Source of the DNA: a virus
Length of the DNA: 22,274 nucleotides
Reading direction: 5' to 3' (one strand)
IMG/VR virus record: IMGVR_UViG_3300048061_000305
Coordinates: 1-22,274 of that record
Shown: positions 15,894 through 22,274 of the stretch, piece by piece
Layout of the letters: each line of letters begins with the position of its first letter
How positions within the stretch are numbered: the first letter of the stretch is position 1
The notes under the pieces: generated by a model
The model's database searches: none
Told to the model about the DNA's origin: nothing
The model's input: the letters and a program-made list of their open reading frames with translations, nothing else
Made by a program: the position numbers and the translations under genes

Positions 15894-16096
15894 TGAGATT
15901 AGATGAATTTTACAATCCTGAAAAAGATAGGTCAGCAAAAAAGCATATTGACGACACTAGAAAAACTAAACTTACTTTAGAAACTCTAAGCAAGTTAAGA
16001 AAGTACAGGGAAATTAAAAAATCAGAGAACATTGAGCAAAGAGAATTTGCATCTTTGATGTATGCCAAGCAGGCAGAGCCGGCTAGCCAATTTTAA
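15893..16096 (+). CDS. Small basic protein between portal and core genes
   Basis: This is a 67 aa, highly charged, helical protein (MRLDEFYNPEKDRSAKKHID ... KLTLETLSKLRKYREIKK) without membrane segments. It overlaps both the gp20 stop and the next start by one base each, so translation is coupled. T4 has small core-related genes (67, 68) in this place, but the acidic gene at 17109 fits gp67 better. The position suggests a head-assembly or core-associated role; I recognise no named family. Confidence 0.7.
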   Translation: MRLDEFYNPEKDRSAKKHIDDTRKTKLTLETLSKLRKYREIKKSENIEQREFASLMYAKQAEPASQF

Positions 16097-16920
16097 TGAA
16101 ACTCGCAGTATGCGGGTGTAGTTGGTCATGTATCGATAAAGAGCACCCCGAAATCGAATTTGGACATTTCATATCAAAACAATTAAATGCAGAATATTAC
16201 AATTTAGCCAAACCTGGCTGTAGTAACTTTGGCATTGCACTACAAATAGACTATGCATTAAAACATTATGATCCTGATGTTTTTATTATTAATGCTACAA
16301 CAATTACTAGGGACGAATTTAAATTAAAAGATTCAGAAAGATATGATCCTAAATTAGGTTGGGATAATGTTGATTTTGACCATGTAATTATAGAAAAATT
16401 AAAAGATGAACATGCACCAGGCTACGGCAAAGGCTATAATCCTACTATATTAATAGACAGTTATGGTAGTATATTTAATGAGGATTTGGATAAAAGCCTA
16501 GCAGATAATAATATACTATCTAGGTATGAAAAAGTGTTTGATGCTAATACTTTTGAAGCACTAAAAAAGAACTTTTTATACTTCTATGACGCTGATATAC
16601 AGAGGCATAAACAACAAATGATATTACAGTATGCCTTATATAAACTACAATTAAACAACAAAAAATTTGTTTTTTCACCAAATACATTTGATTGGGCAGA
16701 GGGTTATGACATGGTAAATCCTGATGTTTATTCCAAAGAAGCAACAGAATGGGATATACCAGAAACCAACTTGCAAACTAAAGGAATAGCAGATTATCTA
16801 GAAGTTTGCGATGAACTGTGGGGCGGCTGGGAACATAGCCCGGGTACAAAATATGACCACCATTTACCTAAAGAAGCACACTTGAAGTATGCAGAAACTT
16901 TAATACACTACTTAACATAG
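16096..16920 (+). CDS. SGNH/GDSL hydrolase-like protein
   Basis: This is a 274 aa protein with elements of the SGNH hydrolase fold. Block I is CGCSWS at residues 6-11, where Ser9 is the candidate nucleophile. A block II-like YYNLAKPGCSNFG (34-46) supplies Gly and Asn, a hydrophobic strand VFIINATT ends near 69, and a C-terminal DHHLPKEAHLKYAETL could supply the Asp/His pair. Enzymes of this fold remove acyl or acetyl groups from sugars, lipids or peptidoglycan. The substrate cannot be told from the sequence. It is embedded in the head operon and overlaps the previous gene by one base with little Shine-Dalgarno, so it should be made late. It has no signal peptide, so it may act in the cytoplasm or be a virion protein. 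Confidence 0.7.
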   Translation: MKLAVCGCSWSCIDKEHPEIEFGHFISKQLNAEYYNLAKPGCSNFGIALQIDYALKHYDPDVFIINATTITRDEFKLKDSERYDPKLGWDNVDFDHVIIEKLKDEHAPGYGKGYNPTILIDSYGSIFNEDLDKSLADNNILSRYEKVFDANTFEALKKNFLYFYDADIQRHKQQMILQYALYKLQLNNKKFVFSPNTFDWAEGYDMVNPDVYSKEATEWDIPETNLQTKGIADYLEVCDELWGGWEHSPGTKYDHHLPKEAHLKYAETLIHYLT

Positions 16921-16943
16921 TAGTTTTTACTTTAATCTTTCTA

Positions 16944-16951
16944 TATAAATA
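16944..16951 (+). promoter_or_regulatory. Exact T4-type late promoter octamer
   Basis: TATAAATA is a full match to the T4 late promoter octamer. It lies in a 188-nt gap with no gene, about 157 nt before the core protein start, implying a long leader. A TATAAT-like sequence near 17051 could be a second promoter, but it lacks a clear -35. Confidence 0.55.
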
Positions 16952-17108
16952 ATTTCTACATATAGACATATTCACACATTTTTACACGAAATGGGTTGTT
17001 TTTTGCCTGTTTGCATCCAAAATTCCACATCTTCTATAAGTATTACACATATTATAATGTAAATACAATTCGTAAGCATTATAGTCTTATAATTATAGGA
17101 GCTCAAAA

Positions 17109-17903
17109 ATGTCAGAACGCAGTAAATTAGAACAAGTTCTCGAATTACTACTTGCAGAAGATAACGAGCGTGCCGAAGAGCTACTTCACGAATATGTCGT
17201 TGAAACTGCTCGTTCAGAGTACGAGCGTATATTAGACGAAGATGAAGTAGTTGAAGAAACTGAATCAGAAGAGGAAGAAGCAGTAGAAGAATCAGAGGAA
17301 TCTGAGGAAGAGGCTGTTGAAGAATCAGAAGAGTCTGAAGAAGACGCAGTTGAAGAAGCAATTGATGACAGTGACCCAGAAGCAGATTTTGTTGCAGATG
17401 TACAAGATGCAGATGCAGATATTGAAGCAGACGAAGTTGGTGGATCAGCAGACGACAGCGACGAAGAAGAAGACTTAGAAGATAAAGTTGATTCTTTAGA
17501 AGACGAACTAGAAGATTTAAGAGCTGAATTCGAAAAATTATTATCAGACGAAGACAAAGGCGAAGAAGATGAAATGGATATGGACGCAGAAATGATGCCT
17601 GACATGGATTTAGAAGCACCTGAAGAAGAGTCTGTTGAATATGATTTAGACGAAGAAGTTGTTGAGGAAGAAGATGATGAAGTTGTTGAAGAAGCAACTA
17701 AGTTATCAGATAACGTTGCAGAACCTAAAGGTGGTTCAGCAGACAACAACGAATCCCCTTTAACTAAAAAGCCAAGTGCAACTGTAGTAACTGGAGCAGG
17801 TGACCCTGTATCAGTTAAAGACGGTGGCGAAGGCAATAAAGGCGAATCAGCAAAAGACCACACACCAACAGATAATATTAAAGTTGAACCTAAAAAGGCT
17901 TAA
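17109..17903 (+). CDS. Acidic prohead core protein (gp67-like)
   Basis: This is a 264 aa, extremely acidic protein. The N-terminal 40 residues are a helix (SKLEQVLELLLAEDNERAEE) like the start of T4 gp67, an internal prohead core protein cleaved by gp21. The rest is Glu/Asp-rich, with an 11-residue repeat (EEEAVEESEES) at residues 55-84, a predicted coiled coil near 115-140, and a less acidic tail containing TKKPSATVVTGAGDPVS. T4 gp67 has only about 80 aa, so this is a strongly expanded form or a fusion of core functions. Location just before gp21 and gp22 supports the role. AGGAG lies about 7 nt before the ATG. The Leu- and Ser-rich minus frames across it are shadows. Confidence 0.75.
   Translation: MSERSKLEQVLELLLAEDNERAEELLHEYVVETARSEYERILDEDEVVEETESEEEEAVEESEESEEEAVEESEESEEDAVEEAIDDSDPEADFVADVQDADADIEADEVGGSADDSDEEEDLEDKVDSLEDELEDLRAEFEKLLSDEDKGEEDEMDMDAEMMPDMDLEAPEEESVEYDLDEEVVEEEDDEVVEEATKLSDNVAEPKGGSADNNESPLTKKPSATVVTGAGDPVSVKDGGEGNKGESAKDHTPTDNIKVEPKKA
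17271..17360 (+). repeat. 33-bp tandem repeat in the core protein gene
   Basis: About 2.7 copies of a 33-bp unit encode EEEAVEESEES, EEEAVEESEES and EEDAVEEA (residues 55-84). Third codon positions differ between copies while the peptides are identical or nearly so. The repeat is therefore kept by selection on the protein or is not recent. Confidence 0.8.
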
Positions 17904-17928
17904 CTAACATTTTGAGGAATATTAGATA

Positions 17929-18555
17929 GTGCGTAAGTTATATGAATATATGAGTCCGGAACAAAGTGGGATTTCCATTATGGAAGCCAACGATGGAAAA
18001 GATTTATTCATGCAAGGTTTATTCATCCAAGGCGATGTAAAAAACCAAAACGGTAGGGTTTATCCTAAAGATGAAATCCAACGTGCTGTTGAAAATGTTA
18101 CTCAAAGATTAAAAGTAGGTGAAACTGTGATGGGTGAGTTAGATCATCCTGAAGAGTTACAAATTAATTTAGACAGAGTCAGCCATATCATTACAGAAAT
18201 GCAATGCGATGGCTCCGACGGTCTAGGTAAATTAAAAATAATCGATACGCCAATGGGTAATATTGCAAGGGCTTTATTAAAAGCAGGTGCAAAATTAGGA
18301 GTTAGCAGTAGAGGTAGCGGTAATGTAAATGAATCAGGTCGTGTGTCTGATTTTGATATTATTACTGTTGATATCGTTGCTCAACCATCGGCCCCCGATG
18401 CCTATCCAAAGACCATTTATGAGTCTTTGTTTAATATGAGAGGCGGTAGCATGATACATGAGATTGCCAAAGACTATACACACGGTAACCCAAATGCTGA
18501 AAAGCATTTAACTAAACAAATCGTTAATTTTATTAACGAATTAAAATTGAGGTAG
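17929..18555 (+). CDS. 21: Prohead core protease gp21
   Basis: This 208 aa serine protease cleaves the scaffold, core proteins and the capsid protein N-terminus during head maturation. The opening strand FMQGLFIQGDVKNQNGRVYP and the catalytic motifs are present: GELDHPE with His73 and GVSSRGSG with Ser126, matching the T4 H and S-x-RG motifs. The later DIVAQPSAPDA segment is also family-typical. The length is close to T4 gp21 (212 aa). Translation starts with GTG, with GAGGA about 10 nt upstream; the first internal ATG (residue 8) is too close to the conserved region to be preferred. gp22 follows 9 nt after the stop. Confidence 0.93.
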   Translation: MRKLYEYMSPEQSGISIMEANDGKDLFMQGLFIQGDVKNQNGRVYPKDEIQRAVENVTQRLKVGETVMGELDHPEELQINLDRVSHIITEMQCDGSDGLGKLKIIDTPMGNIARALLKAGAKLGVSSRGSGNVNESGRVSDFDIITVDIVAQPSAPDAYPKTIYESLFNMRGGSMIHEIAKDYTHGNPNAEKHLTKQIVNFINELKLR

Positions 18556-18564
18556 GAGACTACT

Positions 18565-19674
18565 ATGGCAGTAAATTTTGAAGACCTGATCGAGTCTAGT
18601 GATATTAACGAAGAAGTTCGTACAAGTATCGTTGAGGCATGGGAGAGTCGTCTTGCCGAAGCCAAGGAACAACTTACAGCAGAATTAAGAGAAGAGTTTG
18701 CTCAAAGATATGAGCATGACAAAGGTCTTATAGTTGAAGCAGTTGATGGTTTTATCAAACAAAGAGTTGAAGCAGAAATGCTTGAACTTGCTGAAGATAA
18801 AAAAGCAGTTGCTGAAGAAAGAGTTGCATACAAAAAGGCTATCAGTGAACATAGCACAAAACTTAACAAGTTTGTGTCGGAACAACTTGCTAAAGAAATT
18901 AAAGAACTTAGAGCAGAAAGGAATTCAGTTTCCTCACATGTTTCTAAACTTGATGACTTTGTAGTTGAACAACTTGCAGGTGAACTTAAAGAGTTCCATG
19001 CAGATAAACAAGAACTTGTTGAACAGAAAGTGAAAATGGTTAGAGAAGGCAAAAAACAACTTGCTGAATCTAAATCAGATTTCATCAAACGTGCCGCTGA
19101 AAAAGTTGAAGCAACTGTAAACACTATTGTAAAAGAGAATGTTAAGCAGTTCAGAGACGACATTACAGCCGCAAGAGAAAACGATTTTGGTCGTAGAATA
19201 TTCGAATCATTTGCAAATGAATATCGTTCAAGTTATTTGAACGAGGCATCAGATGTAAAAGATTTACAAAAACAAATCGTGGACGTTAAGAAACAATTAG
19301 AAGAATCCAAAGCAGACGCAACGGCTAGTGCAGAAGCAACAAAATTGGTCGAATCTAAGTTGAATGTAGCAAATGATTTAATGGATCGTAAAGAGAAGTT
19401 ATCAGAGCTCATGAAACCACTTAGCAGAAGCAAAAAAGAATTAATGGTAGATTTACTTGAAAGTGTAAAGACTGAGAACTTAGAGAAGCAATTCAATAAG
19501 TATCTCCCATCTGTTTTAGATGGAGAAGTTCCAGCAGTAGAGAGTAGAAAAGCATTGAATGAATCAGTGATTACAGAACACACTGGTGATAAAAACGTTC
19601 AGCCTTCATCTGAAGACGAACAGGACGTGGTTGAAATTAACCAAATCCGTAAATTAGCCGGACTTTCAAATTAG
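18565..19674 (+). CDS. 22: Prohead scaffolding core protein gp22
   Basis: This 369 aa protein forms the major internal scaffold around which gp23 assembles; gp21 later digests it. It is almost entirely charged and helical, rich in Glu, Lys, Ala and Leu, with long coiled coil over about 25-280 (for example KQRVEAEMLELAEDKKAVAE). The C-terminal part has LMKPLSRSKKELMVDLLE and ends NQIRKLAGLSN, a tail typical of T4-like gp22. The length exceeds T4 gp22 (269 aa). AGGAG lies 6-7 nt before the ATG, and gp23 follows after 10 nt. Confidence 0.92.
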   Translation: MAVNFEDLIESSDINEEVRTSIVEAWESRLAEAKEQLTAELREEFAQRYEHDKGLIVEAVDGFIKQRVEAEMLELAEDKKAVAEERVAYKKAISEHSTKLNKFVSEQLAKEIKELRAERNSVSSHVSKLDDFVVEQLAGELKEFHADKQELVEQKVKMVREGKKQLAESKSDFIKRAAEKVEATVNTIVKENVKQFRDDITAARENDFGRRIFESFANEYRSSYLNEASDVKDLQKQIVDVKKQLEESKADATASAEATKLVESKLNVANDLMDRKEKLSELMKPLSRSKKELMVDLLESVKTENLEKQFNKYLPSVLDGEVPAVESRKALNESVITEHTGDKNVQPSSEDEQDVVEINQIRKLAGLSN

Positions 19675-19684
19675 GAGATAAGAA

Positions 19685-20824
19685 ATGGCAGAATTATTTG
19701 AAAGCAATTGGTCAGCAACTAAAGATGCATTACTCGAAGGACTTAACGGTTCTAAGAAATCAACTTTAGATGTAGTCCTTGAAAATACTAAAAGGTATCT
19801 TCAGGAATCAGCATCAAGTGGTGCTACACAGGCTGGCAACGTTGCTACATTAAACAAAGTAATGTTACCTTTAATCAGAAGGGTTATGCCTTCTGTTATT
19901 GCTAACGAGCTTGTAGGTGTTCAACCTATGAGTGGTCCAGTAGGACAAATTCACACCTTGAGAACACGTTATGCCGAAGCGGCAACTGGCGTGAACCCAG
20001 GTGACGAGGCTCTTAGCCCGTTTAAGATTGCTAATGCTTACTCAGGTAGCCCAGATGCAACTGCATCATCAGAGGGAACACCAGGTAAGAAAATGAGCAT
20101 TCAAATCTTAAAACAAACTGTTGAAGCAAAAACAAGACGTCTATCTGCAAGATGGACATTTGAAGCGGCACAAGATGCTGAGTCAATGCATGGTCTTGAT
20201 GTTGAAGCAGAAATTATGCAGGCTCTTGCACAAGAAATCGTAGTTGAAATCGACCAAGAAATTATCGGTTCACTAAGATCTCTAGCAGGTTCAGGTACTG
20301 CACTAGATTTCAATTCAGTAACTGGTACACAGACTTACGTCGGTGACAGACATGCTGTATTGGCAATCGAGATTAATAGAGCGGCGAACAGAATCGCGGC
20401 TAGAACTAGACGTGGCGCTGGTAACTACATCGTAGTTAGTCCAGAAGCGTTGACTATATTACAGTCAGCATCTACATCAACATTCGCTAGAACAACAGAA
20501 GGTTCTTTTGAAGCACCTACTAACACAAAACTTGCTGGAACATTAAATGGTTCTATCAAAGTATTTGTTGATAGTTATGCGGCAGACGGAACTAAAGTTT
20601 TAGTTGGATACAAAGGTTCAAGCGAAACTGACGCACCTGCGTTCTATTGTCCTTATATCCCATTAATGAGCACAGGACCAGTTATGGATCCTAGCACATT
20701 TGAACCAGTAGTTTCATTCATGACCAGATATGGTTACATTGAATTAACAAATACTGCTTCATCTTTGGGTAACGCGGCAGACTACGTTGACGCAATAACA
20801 TTGTCCAACGTTGCATTCCAGTAA
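19685..20824 (+). CDS. 23: Major capsid protein gp23
   Basis: This HK97-fold shell protein has 379 aa, compared with 521 aa in T4. Recognisable elements are LIRRVMPSVIANELVGVQPM near 65-85, GPVGQIHTLR, the segment KMSIQILKQTVEAKTRRLSA near 135-155 followed by WTFEAAQDAESMHGLDVE, GAGNYIVVSPEAL, and YCPYIPLMSTGPVMDPSTF near the end. The region between the HTLR strand and KMSIQ is only about 40 residues, so much of the T4 insertion domain seems absent. A possible gp21 cleavage site is after Glu41 in RYLQE (inference). AGGAG lies about 8 nt before the ATG. No vertex paralogue (gp24) is in the window. Confidence 0.97.
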   Translation: MAELFESNWSATKDALLEGLNGSKKSTLDVVLENTKRYLQESASSGATQAGNVATLNKVMLPLIRRVMPSVIANELVGVQPMSGPVGQIHTLRTRYAEAATGVNPGDEALSPFKIANAYSGSPDATASSEGTPGKKMSIQILKQTVEAKTRRLSARWTFEAAQDAESMHGLDVEAEIMQALAQEIVVEIDQEIIGSLRSLAGSGTALDFNSVTGTQTYVGDRHAVLAIEINRAANRIAARTRRGAGNYIVVSPEALTILQSASTSTFARTTEGSFEAPTNTKLAGTLNGSIKVFVDSYAADGTKVLVGYKGSSETDAPAFYCPYIPLMSTGPVMDPSTFEPVVSFMTRYGYIELTNTASSLGNAADYVDAITLSNVAFQ

Positions 20825-20854
20825 GATTTAATCTTAAAGGTAATAACCAAATTA

Positions 20855-20885
20855 AAAGCACTTCCTTAGGGAGGTGCTTTTTTTT
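20855..20885 (+). terminator. Strong intrinsic terminator after gp23
   Basis: AAAGCACTTCC (20855-20865) pairs with GGAGGTGCTTT (20870-20880), an 11-bp stem with one G-U pair and loop TTAG, followed by a run of eight T ending at 20885. It begins 30 nt after the gp23 stop and closes the head operon. Confidence 0.93.
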
Positions 20886-20911
20886 GACTTTTAAAAAAAC
20901 TTTGCCAGAAA

Positions 20912-20919
20912 GATAAATA
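20912..20919 (+). promoter_or_regulatory. Late promoter octamer before the fibre gene
   Basis: GATAAATA lies 37 nt before the ATG at 20957 and just after the gp23 terminator, so the fibre gene forms its own late unit. Confidence 0.65.
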
Positions 20920-20956
20920 CAACTAAAGCAATTATTATTGTAGGAAATTTTTACTA

Positions 20957-22274
20957 ATGGCAAAACAATCGAATTATAATCCAGACGGTAACCTTGTAGT
21001 AAGAGGAAATATTGTCGGTGACGAAAACATTTATATTACAGGTGATGCTGTTATTACTGGTACATTATCAGTAACAGGAGCCGCAACATATTCAAGCGAT
21101 ACGGTAACACAAAATGCCGCAGATGGATATGTTATTAATTCGGATAATGATAATGTTCCTGCTTATTTACAACTAAACAATAGTACAACTAATGTAAGAC
21201 TTACATATGGTACAGATGGCATATTAGTTGTAAGCAAGCCAACACAATTTAGCGAAAACGTTACATTAGCGGCTAGTAAAACACTTTCTGCACCCACAAT
21301 TACAGATGGTGTTGCAAGTATTAATAACGGTATTGGTACAGGCTTTACAAATATTACATCCACATTGTTTACTGGTACACTTGACGGTACAGCCACAACA
21401 GCAGGTAAGTTACAAAGCGATAGAACTTTATCTTTAACAGGACCTATTACAGGTAGTGTAGCATTAGGACTTAATGCAAATACATCAGCACCTAGTCTAG
21501 CAACAACTATTACAAATAGTAGTGTAACATTAGGAACACATACTGCAGGACAGTATGCATCAACGTTGACTGGTGGTACAGGTATCGTAGCAACGACACC
21601 AAATGCAGACGATAGTACTGCATATACAATTACGTTAGATGATACAGCCGTAACAGCAGGTACATACGGAACTAAAACATCCACAACAACATTTACTGTA
21701 GACCAACAAGGTAGAATAACAAGTGCAGTTGCAAACGCAATACAAATAGCAACATCTCAAGTTACAAATTTAGAAACAGTAGTAGAAGGTTTCTTTAGTG
21801 TTGGTACAAACAGTGGTGACGGTGATTTAAGTTATGCAAACGGTGTATTTGATTACACAGGCCCAACAGCCGCAGAAACAAGAGCACACTTTAGTGGTAG
21901 TACAGGAATAACATTAAGCAGTGGTGCAATAAGCATTACTAACAGTGGTGTTAGTGCGGCAAGTTATGGTAGTGCAACAGCAATACCAACATTTACAGTA
22001 AATGCACAAGGACAACTAACAGCGGCGGCTGATTTAAACATTGCAATACCGGCCTCGCAAGTAACAGATTTTTCAGAAGCAGTTGATGACAGAGTCAATG
22101 CTTTAATAGTAGACGGCGACGGAATAACAAAAACTTATAATGATGGCTCTAACACTTATACTTTAGATGTAGATTCTACAGTAGCAAGAAGCACAGGCGA
22201 CACTTTTACTGGTGACGTATTTTTACAAAATCAATCAAGCATATTGCCTACATCAAGTGGTGGAAATTATGTTC
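20957..22274 (+). CDS. Partial tail-fibre-like structural protein
   Basis: I translated this by hand: the ATG at 20957, with AGGAAA about 9 nt upstream, opens a frame of at least 439 codons that runs off the window edge. The protein is Thr-, Ser-, Gly- and Ala-rich with few charged residues. It starts MAKQSNYNPDGNLVVRGNIV, then ITGDAVITGTLSVTG, typical of marine phage fibre and appendage proteins. Two copies of a roughly 45-residue unit are visible: one with TYGTKTSTTTFTVDQQGRIT followed by ATSQVTNLETVVEGFF, and one with SYGSATAIPTFTVNAQGQLT followed by PASQVTDFSEAVDDRV. Each pairs a beta-strand element with a short helix. Its role in host attachment is inferred from composition and repeats. 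Confidence 0.75.
   Translation, partial: MAKQSNYNPDGNLVVRGNIVGDENIYITGDAVITGTLSVTGAATYSSDTVTQNAADGYVINSDNDNVPAYLQLNNSTTNVRLTYGTDGILVVSKPTQFSENVTLAASKTLSAPTITDGVASINNGIGTGFTNITSTLFTGTLDGTATTAGKLQSDRTLSLTGPITGSVALGLNANTSAPSLATTITNSSVTLGTHTAGQYASTLTGGTGIVATTPNADDSTAYTITLDDTAVTAGTYGTKTSTTTFTVDQQGRITSAVANAIQIATSQVTNLETVVEGFFSVGTNSGDGDLSYANGVFDYTGPTAAETRAHFSGSTGITLSSGAISITNSGVSAASYGSATAIPTFTVNAQGQLTAAADLNIAIPASQVTDFSEAVDDRVNALIVDGDGITKTYNDGSNTYTLDVDSTVARSTGDTFTGDVFLQNQSSILPTSSGGNYV

Noticed and set aside
16972-17863. Leu-rich and Ser-rich minus-strand ORFs
   Set aside because: They are mirror images of the Glu/Asp codons of the acidic core protein.
1-22274. CRISPR arrays, insertion sequences, tRNA genes, integrase or att sites
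   Set aside because: None seen on either strand; the window looks like a lytic phage core region.

Overview
This window is part of the genome of a T4-like myovirus, most likely one that infects a marine Gram-negative bacterium. The genes match the T4 family in sequence motifs and in order: late sigma factor gp55, recombination nuclease gp47/gp46, a gp26-like tail chaperone, a tape measure protein, then the head module gp20, gp67-like core protein, gp21, gp22 and gp23. The DNA is AT-rich, genes are tightly packed with 1-20 nt overlaps, and the protein variants (long gp55, long acidic core protein, short gp23) look more like cyanophage or pelagiphage relatives than enteric T4. I infer the host type; the sequence does not prove it.

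Layout. 1-555 (minus): start of a structural protein, perhaps baseplate/tail-tube related. 573-590: back-to-back late promoters. 680-4780 (plus): gp55, gp47, gp46 and a GIY-YIG protein. 4781-5253: a gene-free stretch that is clearly richer in G+C and full of small inverted repeats, a candidate structured RNA. 5267-6227 (minus): two related small proteins of unknown function. 6306-9019 (plus): a consensus sigma-70 promoter drives a SWIM zinc-finger protein and an overlapping large lipoprotein with an FG-GAP-type beta-propeller and a C-terminal outer-membrane-barrel-like domain. 9016-10121 (minus): gp26-like tail assembly protein with a complete -1 frameshift signal that extends it by 79 residues. 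10235-14137 (plus): tape measure protein. 14199-20824 (plus): portal, a small protein, an SGNH-like hydrolase, acidic core protein, prohead protease, scaffold and major capsid protein, closed by a strong terminator. 20957-end (plus): a repeat-bearing fibre-like protein cut by the window edge.

Regulation. Two promoter classes are visible. Sigma-70-like promoters (TTGACN, 16-17 nt, TATAAT) precede gp55 and the SWIM/lipoprotein pair. An octamer of the T4 late type (GATAAATA or TATAAATA) precedes the structural genes on both strands. gp55, encoded here, is the factor expected to read that octamer.

Most notable: (1) a textbook -1 frameshift site in the tail chaperone gene; (2) complete absence, by manual scan, of GCAGC/GCTGC in 22 kb, with alanine codon choice bent to avoid it; (3) the phage-encoded outer-membrane propeller-barrel lipoprotein; (4) the G+C-rich structured intergenic region.
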